From assembly GCA_027451645.1 (NCBI GenBank), contig DAIDIX010000108.1, positions 1 through 6,197 of the forward strand: a stretch of DNA of 6,197 bases, in the 5' to 3' direction. How positions within the stretch are numbered: the stretch's first letter is position 1; the number at the start of each line of letters is the position of its first letter. A program made the translations under genes and the position numbers. Source of the DNA: Candidatus Dormiibacterota bacterium. Lineage in GTDB: Bacteria > Chloroflexota > Dormibacteria > Aeolococcales > Aeolococcaceae. The notes below the pieces were generated by a model that saw only the letters and a list, made by a program, of their open reading frames with translations, did not search any database and was not told the DNA's origin. Below are positions 1 to 4,704 of this stretch, one piece after another.

Positions 1-213
1 TGCGACATCACGAAGGCGCATAAGCATCTCTCCCACCTCGCTCAGGACCATCTCATCGTGCATATCGCGAGGTGAAAGAGTGTTCAGAGAATCGAGGGCA
101 CCATCAATCTCGTCCACAGATGGTGGACGTGAACGGGTGTCCCGTTCCACTAAACGTCCTACAAGCTCGCGGGCTTGCCCTGCAATCTCGCTCATGAAGG
201 CTACTGTGAGCAT
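1..213 (-). CDS. Unrecognised protein, N-terminal part (gene runs off the left edge)
   Basis: An open frame of 71 codons without a stop starts at the ATG at 213-211 and is still open at base 1, so the C-terminal part lies outside the window. The start is chosen because a clear Shine-Dalgarno (AGGTGA at 225-220) sits 6 nt upstream. A second in-frame ATG at 195 has no such signal. The visible protein begins MLTVAFMSEIAGQ and is rich in charged residues (Glu, Asp, Arg). It looks mostly helical, with no obvious signal peptide or membrane segment. I recognise no domain. It lies 43 nt after the metalloprotease-like gene on the same strand, so co-transcription with it is likely. In many bacteria rny (RNase Y) follows recA/recX, but the visible start lacks RNase Y's N-terminal membrane helix and long coiled coil, so I do not call it that. 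Confidence 0.6.
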   Translation of the reverse strand, partial: MLTVAFMSEIAGQARELVGRLVERDTRSRPPSVDEIDGALDSLNTLSPRDMHDEMVLSEVGEMLMRLRDVA

Positions 214-219
214 ACAACG

Positions 220-225
220 TCACCT
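220..225 (-). promoter_or_regulatory. Shine-Dalgarno of the left-edge gene
   Basis: AGGTGA on the minus strand, 6 nt before the ATG at 213. It decides the start in favour of 213 over the in-frame ATG at 195, which has no purine-rich element at a suitable distance. Confidence 0.55.
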
Positions 226-240
226 GCAATGGTGCGTATT

Positions 241-256
241 GAGCAAGATCTCGCTC
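241..256. repeat. 16-bp imperfect palindrome after the metalloprotease stop
   Basis: GAGCAAGATCTCGCTC pairs at 7 of 8 positions, with the odd one a G-U in minus-strand RNA, and it touches the TAG stop at 257-259. As RNA it would form a 5-bp stem with a 6-base loop. No T-run follows, so read-through into the left-edge gene is expected. Confidence 0.3.
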
Positions 257-1261
257 CTAGAACTCGCCAAGCTCCATGAGGCTCATGGCTTCTGCCATTG
301 CATCGAAGCCGTGTGTGGTCTTTGCACTTGCAGCCTTGCCTGCACTGGCGAGAAGCTCACCCAGAAGAGCGACATCAAGCACCTGGTTCCGTGACTGGTA
401 GCGTGTTACTGCCCGCGAGATGGAATGGCCAAGCTTCTCTGCAGTATCGTGTCCAAGCTGTTCCTCATTTGCGGTTTCGAGTGCTGAGGGCCCTTCCGTG
501 AGCCACGTGGTACGGAAATCGCCTAGCACTTCCTGAAGCGTTTCATTGGCAACCACTGTAGCTCCAAATTTGCTTCCATCTCCCCACAGTGCTGCCACAT
601 TCCATAGTGCAATCAATGATCCACCCCGTGCAGCTATCCGCTTAATGACCTCAGTTCGCGATACTCCATGCGTCTCGGAAACATGCCGAATCATGGCATC
701 GACAATGGTATAGGGCCCAACAAACCTCTGGCGAATGGGAGGGACTTCAGCAATGCGCTCATCAATGATGTTGAGTCCAAGCTCATCCACGACAGCATCG
801 AGAAACTCTCTGCTGACTACTTCACAGAATCCCTCATTGAACACCATGGCAGATGGATCCTGCCAATAGCCGTCCGACTCCAGCTCATGAAGCGTCCGGT
901 CAACTGGACCAAACCCGTGAGCAATCTCATGGACTGCCACAGCAAGATCTCCTTTCACCATGGAGATCATCCACTTGTTCCGCTCCTCCATCTCCAGCCG
1001 TGTACTGTTTGAAGCACCCTGCAAGAACTGGTCTATACGGGCCAAGAGGTCACTTCTCAATACGACTGTCTGTGCGGAAGGGAGAAACATGCCCTCGACA
1101 TGCCGGATTGTATCATCAGCCTGGCGTTGTGCAGGAAGTACCTGTACAACGCCATTCGGAGCTCCCACCAGACGGGAAACGATTCCTGGCAGTACTCGGC
1201 AGAGTTCGCTCGCGGACTGTATCGGTTGCACCCCGCTTCCCCTTGTCATCCATGTGACCAC
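257..1261 (-). CDS. Putative gluzincin-type zinc metalloprotease, function unknown
   Basis: The 334-residue protein carries the zinc-peptidase motif HEIAH (residues 111-115, bases 931-917), preceded by the hydrophobic strand AVAV. A second conserved-looking motif, NEGFCE, follows at 142-147. In gluzincin peptidases the two His of HExxH and a Glu in a downstream [N/x]EG..E helix bind zinc. E143, 28 residues after H115, fits as the third ligand, and E112 would be the catalytic base. Residues 180-210 (GPYTIVDAMIRHV...) resemble the helical segment that follows the active site in peptidase-MA-like proteins. I see no signal peptide or membrane helix, so it is probably cytoplasmic. The listed start is GTG at 1261, with an ATG at 1249 as alternative. 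Neither has a good Shine-Dalgarno, while an in-frame GTG at 1231 (residue 11) is preceded by AAGGGG, so the true start may be slightly internal. It lies 109 nt after recX. The substrate is unknown; the family placement is inferred from motifs only. Confidence 0.7.
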   Translation of the reverse strand: MVTWMTRGSGVQPIQSASELCRVLPGIVSRLVGAPNGVVQVLPAQRQADDTIRHVEGMFLPSAQTVVLRSDLLARIDQFLQGASNSTRLEMEERNKWMISMVKGDLAVAVHEIAHGFGPVDRTLHELESDGYWQDPSAMVFNEGFCEVVSREFLDAVVDELGLNIIDERIAEVPPIRQRFVGPYTIVDAMIRHVSETHGVSRTEVIKRIAARGGSLIALWNVAALWGDGSKFGATVVANETLQEVLGDFRTTWLTEGPSALETANEEQLGHDTAEKLGHSISRAVTRYQSRNQVLDVALLGELLASAGKAASAKTTHGFDAMAEAMSLMELGEF

Positions 1262-1370
1262 AGTGAATACTGCAGTTGTCTAATGACATTGTCTCCAATT
1301 GGACGAAACGGATCAGTTACACGCAAATGACAGTTTTGATGCGATCTCTCATACGAAGGACTCTCTGAGA
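1262..1370. other. 109-nt gap between recX and the metalloprotease gene
   Basis: No ORF or terminator was found here, and I could not pick a convincing -35/-10 pair on the minus strand. It contains two small perfect palindromes, ACTGCAGT (1269-1276) and TCCAATTGGA (1294-1303), and a stop codon in the frame of the downstream gene that bars an upstream start extension. It is long enough to hold a promoter for the two left-hand genes, but nothing proves one. Confidence 0.4.
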
Positions 1371-1862
1371 TCAATCCCCGTCTGCAACGTGCGATACTGC
1401 CCGAGCACTGAAACCACGCTGATACAGCAGCTTCCGTGCAGCTGCCCTGGGCGATGGAACTGCATCACTATGCACATGCCGTTCAGCATATGCTTTGGCA
1501 GCCTCAATCTCGTCCTCCAGCGGCCATGAGGAGAGGATGCCAGAGATGACACTCCCGGGTATGCCCCGGGCACGAAGAAAGCGTTCTATGTACAGCTGCC
1601 CATGTCCACGCCGCAACTGTGACTGAACGAGTGCACTTGCAAAGCCATCGTCATCGAGATAGCCGTCCTGGGACAGCTGCTCCAGCACACGATCAATAGC
1701 TTCTCCCTCGAATCCCCTGCGTACAAGCCGGTATCGGAGTGAACTCCTGCTCTGCATTGCTGCATCGAGGATGCGAAAGGCGCGATCCCTGATGATGCGC
1801 TCATCGGCCCGTCCGGATGCCACATCCTCTGATGCTGCATCCGGACCTGGTCCGAACTTCAT
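1371..1862 (-). CDS. recX: Regulatory protein RecX
   Basis: A 163-residue RecX-family protein. RecX binds RecA-ssDNA filaments and modulates (usually limits) their growth and RecA's ATPase and strand-exchange activities in the cytoplasm. The sequence shows the family's tandem three-helix pattern: first repeat about residues 27-50 (AFRILDAAMQSRSSLRYRLVRRGF), second about 52-100 with the hallmark GYLDDDGFASALV (67-79) and the RRGHGQLYIERFLRARGI stretch, third about 117-155 ending in KLLYQRGF. Length matches typical RecX (roughly 150-270). The ATG at 1862 lies just 3 nt after the recA stop. A GGAG at 1872-1869, overlapping the recA tail, gives 6-nt spacing, so translation is probably coupled to recA. 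The N-terminal 20 residues are polar and not conserved-looking. Confidence 0.93.
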   Translation of the reverse strand: MKFGPGPDAASEDVASGRADERIIRDRAFRILDAAMQSRSSLRYRLVRRGFEGEAIDRVLEQLSQDGYLDDDGFASALVQSQLRRGHGQLYIERFLRARGIPGSVISGILSSWPLEDEIEAAKAYAERHVHSDAVPSPRAAARKLLYQRGFSARAVSHVADGD

Positions 1863-1865
1863 GTG

Positions 1866-2957
1866 CTACTCCGCTGGCTCGACTGCAGGTGCTGTCCCTT
1901 CGCGCTCAGCCACCTTCTGCTTCACAGCAGCAGTGATCTCACTGAGAAGCTCCGGGTTTGTCTTCAGGTACTCGCGCACATTGTCACGCCCCTGTCCAAG
2001 ACGTGTCGTGCCGAAGGACAGCCATGAGCCACTCTTCTCAACCACTCGTGTCTCTATCGCAAGATCAAGAACGCTGCCTATATAGGAGATGCCTTCGTTG
2101 TACAGAATGTCAAACTCTGCAATGCGGAATGGAGGAGCAAGCTTGTTCTTCACTACCTTCACCTTCACGCGGCTCCCCACGATATCAAGGCCCTGCTTCA
2201 GGGTATCGAGCTTCCGTACATCAAGACGCACTGATGCGAAGAACTTGAGAGCGCGACCGCCTGTAGTCACTTCCGGATTGCCAAACATCACGCCAACCTT
2301 CTCGCGAAGCTGGTTCGTGAAGATGACACAGGTATTCGAGCGACTGATTGCTGAAGTAAGTTTCCTCATTGCCTGAGACATGAGTCGTGCCTGAAGTCCG
2401 ACATGACTGTCTCCCATGTCACCTTCAATCTCCGCCTTCGGGACAAGTGCTGCTACCGAGTCGATAACGACGACATCCACTGCACTGCTCCGGACAAGCG
2501 CCTCTACGATCTCAAGTGCCTGTTCTCCAGTATCTGGCTGAGAAATGAGAAGCTCATCAGTTTTCACCCCAATGCGCGCTGCATACTGAGGATCGAGAGC
2601 GTGCTCTGCATCAATGCAGGCAGCAACTCCACCACGACGCTGTGCTTCAGCAATGATATGAAGTGTCAAAGTCGTCTTTCCTGAGGATTCAGGACCATAT
2701 ATCTCGACAATTCGTCCACGGGGCATGCCACCAACCCCTAATGCAACATCAAGTGTCAGTGCTCCTGTGGGAATGACATCCACATGCTGGACATGTGACT
2801 CCCCAAGCCGCATGATGGCTCCCTTGCCATGTGCACGTTCAATCTGCGCTAGCGCTGATGCGAGTGCCCGCTCACGTTCTACACCATCTAGACCGGTGCG
2901 CTCTGGCTGTCCTGTCACTTCCAATGCTGGCTGCTGGCTGGTTGTCCCTGATGCCAT
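1866..2957 (-). CDS. recA: Recombinase RecA
   Basis: A full-length RecA of 363 residues: the ATP-dependent recombinase that forms filaments on ssDNA, performs homologous pairing and strand exchange, and activates LexA self-cleavage where LexA exists. Visible motifs in order: N-terminal oligomerisation helix with [22 protein letters not shown] (31-52), Walker [10 protein letters not shown] (88-96), catalytic Glu in DAEHALDP (E118), Walker B VVVIDS (162-167), the [19 protein letters not shown] segment with loop L1 (178-196), [20 protein letters not shown] with loop L2 (215-234), and the family signature ALKFFASVR (236-244). The C-terminal tail is short and mildly acidic. Compared with E. coli RecA the N-terminus carries about 20 extra polar residues. 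The start is nevertheless well supported by AAGGAGG 9 nt upstream, with no Met until residue 49. recX follows after 3 nt. Transcription probably starts in the 131-nt gap upstream. No intein or frameshift is seen. Confidence 0.98.
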   Translation of the reverse strand: MASGTTSQQPALEVTGQPERTGLDGVERERALASALAQIERAHGKGAIMRLGESHVQHVDVIPTGALTLDVALGVGGMPRGRIVEIYGPESSGKTTLTLHIIAEAQRRGGVAACIDAEHALDPQYAARIGVKTDELLISQPDTGEQALEIVEALVRSSAVDVVVIDSVAALVPKAEIEGDMGDSHVGLQARLMSQAMRKLTSAISRSNTCVIFTNQLREKVGVMFGNPEVTTGGRALKFFASVRLDVRKLDTLKQGLDIVGSRVKVKVVKNKLAPPFRIAEFDILYNEGISYIGSVLDLAIETRVVEKSGSWLSFGTTRLGQGRDNVREYLKTNPELLSEITAAVKQKVAEREGTAPAVEPAE

Positions 2958-2966
2958 GTATCCTTG

Positions 2967-2973
2967 CCTCCTT
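2967..2973 (-). promoter_or_regulatory. Strong Shine-Dalgarno of recA
   Basis: AAGGAGG, a near-perfect anti-16S match, 9 nt before the recA ATG. It is the strongest ribosome-binding site in the window and begins at the base immediately after the hairpin at 2995-2974. Confidence 0.85.
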
Positions 2974-2995
2974 CACTGCACACCCATGTGCAGCG
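2974..2995 (-). promoter_or_regulatory. Predicted 5'-UTR hairpin abutting the recA Shine-Dalgarno
   Basis: On the minus strand CTGCACA-TGGG-TGTGCAG forms a perfect 7-bp stem with a 4-nt loop (2993-2976). It extends to 9 bp in RNA by a G-U and a C-G pair (2995/2974). No T-run follows, so it is not an intrinsic terminator. It ends exactly one base before AAGGAGG, a position that could influence ribosome access or mRNA stability. The function is inferred from position only. Confidence 0.55.
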
Positions 2996-3024
2996 GTGTA
3001 TCGACTCTCACTGTGCAAATCGTT

Positions 3025-3054
3025 GATGACGTCTGTTCATCTGTACACGTCATC
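3025..3054 (-). promoter_or_regulatory. Perfect 8+8 bp inverted repeat at the recA promoter, candidate operator
   Basis: GATGACGT and ACGTCATC are perfect inverted arms (3025-3032 and 3047-3054) separated by 14 nt. Read with recA, the repeat begins one base after the candidate -10 element and covers the expected transcription start, the classic place for a repressor operator. It does not match the E. coli (CTGT-N8-ACAG) or Bacillus (GAAC-N4-GTTC) LexA boxes. The spacer carries CTGTTCAT-CTGTAC on the plus strand, two CTGT half-sites in direct orientation. It could alternatively be a leader RNA stem-loop. Confidence 0.45.
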
Positions 3055-3055
3055 C

Positions 3056-3085
3056 ATCGTACCGTTCCCATAGTATCGATGCCAA
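3056..3085 (-). promoter_or_regulatory. Candidate sigma70-type promoter for recA-recX
   Basis: On the minus strand TTGGCA (3085-3080, 5 of 6 to TTGACA) and TACGAT (3061-3056, 4 of 6 to TATAAT) are separated by 18 nt. The -35 begins 3 nt after the cinA stop codon. Initiation would fall near 3049, giving a leader of about 90 nt that includes the hairpin and the strong Shine-Dalgarno. Assigned by eye; no other pair in the gap looked as good. Confidence 0.4.
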
Positions 3086-3088
3086 GCT

Positions 3089-3601
3089 CTATGCGTCCTG
3101 CACCTCCTCTTCAATCATAGCGAGAGCTGTTCGAACTGCCATCTCGCGGTTCTGTTCACGGCTCCCACTGCCAAGGAGCCTGACAACATGTGCGTCGCTA
3201 TCCTGATCCGTAGATGCAAGAGCAACAAAGATCGTTCCGAGGGGAGCTGCTTCCGTTCCACCTGTTGGCCCAGCAAAGCCCGTTATCCCAACACCAAGGT
3301 TCGACTCGCACCTCTTCCGCACACTGCACGCAAGGGACCGTGCCACAGCATCACTCACCACCCCATGACGTCTGATGAGATCATGCGGTACTCCCAGCAG
3401 CAGTTCCTTCATCTCTTCGGTATAGGCAACTACACCGCCCACAAGATACGCAGAGGCGCCCTCTGGAGCGCTGAGAACAGCTGCGAGGAGCCCTCCCGTG
3501 CATGATTCAGCAACAGCGACAGTCATATTCCTATCCCGAAGAAGTTCACCGACCTTGCGGCTCTCCGGAAAGGATGATTGGAGATCAGCGTTCATTGTCA
3601 T
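3089..3601 (-). CDS. CinA C-terminal-domain protein (PncC-type NMN amidohydrolase)
   Basis: A 170-residue protein corresponding to the CinA C-terminal domain alone, like E. coli PncC (about 165 residues). Family members hydrolyse nicotinamide mononucleotide to nicotinic acid mononucleotide and ammonia in pyridine-nucleotide recycling. Motifs: AESCTGG (31-37) with the expected catalytic S33, GGVVAYTEEMK (55-65) with K65 aligning to the conserved Lys, LGVGITGFAGPTGGT (102-116), LGTIFVAL (121-128), and the terminal R-E..R..A helix (148-162). The N-terminal MoCF/COG1058 half of full CinA is absent, and no piece of it is seen upstream, so this is a natural single-domain form rather than a truncation. 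The ATG at 3601 lacks a Shine-Dalgarno; an in-frame ATG two codons later (3595) is equally possible. The gene sits 42 nt after pgsA and 131 nt before recA; cinA next to recA is a recurrent arrangement. Confidence 0.9.
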   Translation of the reverse strand: MTMNADLQSSFPESRKVGELLRDRNMTVAVAESCTGGLLAAVLSAPEGASAYLVGGVVAYTEEMKELLLGVPHDLIRRHGVVSDAVARSLACSVRKRCESNLGVGITGFAGPTGGTEAAPLGTIFVALASTDQDSDAHVVRLLGSGSREQNREMAVRTALAMIEEEVQDA

Positions 3602-3625
3602 ATGGTGGGAGTATGCGGACCGAAT

Positions 3626-3643
3626 GCGACAGATGTCTGTCGC
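3626..3643. repeat. 18-bp near-perfect palindrome between pgsA and cinA
   Basis: GCGACAGATGTCTGTCGC: two perfect 8-bp arms around a 2-base centre, directly adjoining the pgsA stop codon (3644-3646). As RNA it folds into a 7-bp GC-rich stem with a tetraloop. No T-run follows on either strand, so it is not a standard terminator. It may be a protein-binding dyad or an intercistronic processing or stability hairpin. Confidence 0.5.
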
Positions 3644-4183
3644 CTATAACACGAATCTACGATATCGCCAGAGGTAGTCAAGTCCGCTGAGTACTGTTGC
3701 AACGGTTGCCACGCCAACAATGTAGGGAACGGCATAGTGAAGCCACGGAAAGGTTGGAACCAGGAAGATGACAAAGATCATGATCGTTTGAGTCAGTGTC
3801 TTTGATTTGCCCCAGGATGTTGCAGCCACGACAACTCCCTGGGAAGCAGCAACTGATCGCAGGCCAGTGATGAGGAATTCCCTGGCAATGATAATGAGAA
3901 CCACCCAGAGTGGCAGCATGGATTGCCAGACAAATATCACAAGCACTGTACTGATGAGCATCTTGTCCGCGAGCGGATCAAGAAATTTTCCAAGCTCAGT
4001 AACAAGGTGCTTTCTCCGTGCAATCTGGCCGTCGAGAGTATCTGTGAACATCGCCAGTGCGAAAAGCGCAAGTGCCCACACCATGTGGTGAGGAAAGCCC
4101 ACACTCATCAGAACGGCGATGCATGGTACAAGAATGAGCCGCAGAATCGTCAGCTGGTTTGGCAGAGTTAGATGCTTCTTCAC
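3644..4183 (-). CDS. pgsA: CDP-diacylglycerol-glycerol-3-phosphate 3-phosphatidyltransferase
   Basis: A 179-residue integral membrane enzyme of the CDP-alcohol phosphatidyltransferase family. PgsA makes phosphatidylglycerophosphate from CDP-diacylglycerol and glycerol-3-phosphate, the committed step to phosphatidylglycerol and cardiolipin. The family signature D-G-x2-A-R-x8-G-x3-D-x3-D is complete (D51, G52, A55, R56, G65, D69, D73), with the preceding D48 also in place. Hydrophobic segments are seen near residues 12-29, 34-50, 75-99, 131-150 and 152-167. The start MKKHLTLPNQLTILRL, including the NQLT.LR stretch, is typical of PgsA rather than other family members. The start codon is GTG at 4183-4181, overlapping the yajQ stop as GTGA. 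No Shine-Dalgarno is visible, so translation probably depends on coupling to yajQ. Substrate choice is inferred from family resemblance and the pgsA-cinA-recA neighbourhood. Confidence 0.94.
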   Translation of the reverse strand: MKKHLTLPNQLTILRLILVPCIAVLMSVGFPHHMVWALALFALAMFTDTLDGQIARRKHLVTELGKFLDPLADKMLISTVLVIFVWQSMLPLWVVLIIIAREFLITGLRSVAASQGVVVAATSWGKSKTLTQTIMIFVIFLVPTFPWLHYAVPYIVGVATVATVLSGLDYLWRYRRFVL

Positions 4184-4671
4184 CGGTAGTTGGTGAATTG
4201 CAGCGGCACTCCGTAATCTCCGTCCTTGAGATCCTGGATCACAGCCTGCAGGCTGTCCTTGTCCTTTCCTGCCACACGGAGCTGATCTCCCTGAATCTGC
4301 ACATGCACCTTGGGATGAGAAGCGCGGATATGCTTGCTCAATTCACGGCCTATGTCTTCAGTTATGCCCTTCTTCAGCTTTGCAGTCTGCTTCACTGCTC
4401 CCCTGGAAGCAGGTTCGACTTCTCCCCACTCCAAGACACGGAGATCGAGACCACGCCGGAAGAATTTGCTCTCCAGTATGTCCCTGACAGACTTGAGATG
4501 GAGTTCTGATGCAGTCTTGACAGAGATGGACTCTTTCTCAAGTTCTATCTCTGTATCAGAACCCTTGAAGTCGTAGCGGTTTGCCACTTCCTTCTGTGAC
4601 TGGTCTACAGCGTTCACGACCTCCTGGCGGTCGAAATCGCTCACGACATCAAACGTGAATTCTTTGGCCAT
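4180..4671 (-). CDS. yajQ: YajQ-family nucleotide-binding protein
   Basis: A 163-residue full-length YajQ/DUF520 protein. It matches the E. coli YajQ pattern throughout: FDVVSDFDRQEVVNAVDQ (7-24), VANRYDFKGS (29-38), the central KSVRDILESKFFRRGLD (60-76), KQTAKLKKGI (94-103), and the C-terminal KVHVQIQGDQLRVAGKDKDSLQAVI...GVPLQFTNYR. The fold is known as two ferredoxin-like domains. Family members bind nucleic acids or nucleotides, and a Xanthomonas homologue binds cyclic di-GMP and acts with a transcription factor; whether that applies here is unknown. The protein is soluble, with no signal peptide. The ATG at 4671 is 33 nt after the ftsK stop and has no evident Shine-Dalgarno. The stop overlaps the pgsA GTG start by four bases. 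Confidence 0.94.
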   Translation of the reverse strand: MAKEFTFDVVSDFDRQEVVNAVDQSQKEVANRYDFKGSDTEIELEKESISVKTASELHLKSVRDILESKFFRRGLDLRVLEWGEVEPASRGAVKQTAKLKKGITEDIGRELSKHIRASHPKVHVQIQGDQLRVAGKDKDSLQAVIQDLKDGDYGVPLQFTNYR

Positions 4672-4690
4672 AGTGAGAGCATATCGCAGG

Positions 4691-4703
4691 ACATACCATA
4701 TGT
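4691..4703. repeat. Short inverted repeat between ftsK and yajQ
   Basis: ACATA-CCA-TATGT: perfect 5-bp arms around 3 bases, one base after the ftsK stop codon as transcribed. The stem is A/T-rich and therefore weak as an RNA hairpin; it may be chance. Confidence 0.25.
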
Positions 4704-4704
4704 G

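Noticed and set aside
1..213. rny (RNase Y) as the left-edge gene
   Set aside because: rny often follows recA, but the visible N-terminus has no membrane helix and no long coiled coil.
853..1257. Plus-strand open frames opposite the metalloprotease gene
   Set aside because: The minus-strand frame carries coherent HEIAH and NEGFCE motifs and sits in the common gene direction; the opposite frames show no protein-like pattern.
1294..1303. TCCAATTGGA palindrome as an operator for the metalloprotease gene
   Set aside because: A 10-bp palindrome is not rare enough in a 109-nt gap, and no promoter could be placed next to it.
3025..3054. Inverted repeat as an intrinsic terminator of cinA
   Set aside because: The loop would be 14 nt and no T-run follows on the minus strand; its position just after a -10-like element fits an operator or leader structure better.
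3025..3054. Classical LexA/SOS box upstream of recA
   Set aside because: Neither CTGT-N8-ACAG nor GAAC-N4-GTTC is present; the CTGT half-sites in the spacer are in direct, not inverted, orientation.
2725..3120. Plus-strand open frame of 131 codons across the recA start and the recA-cinA gap
   Set aside because: It overlaps the RecA N-terminus, the recA promoter region and the end of cinA antisense; the product is Ser/Pro/Cys rich without recognisable motifs, and no clear ribosome-binding site was identified.
3089..3601. Broken full-length cinA
   Set aside because: All motifs of the C-terminal domain are intact, the length equals PncC-type single-domain proteins, and no remnant of the N-terminal domain is seen in the pgsA-cinA gap.
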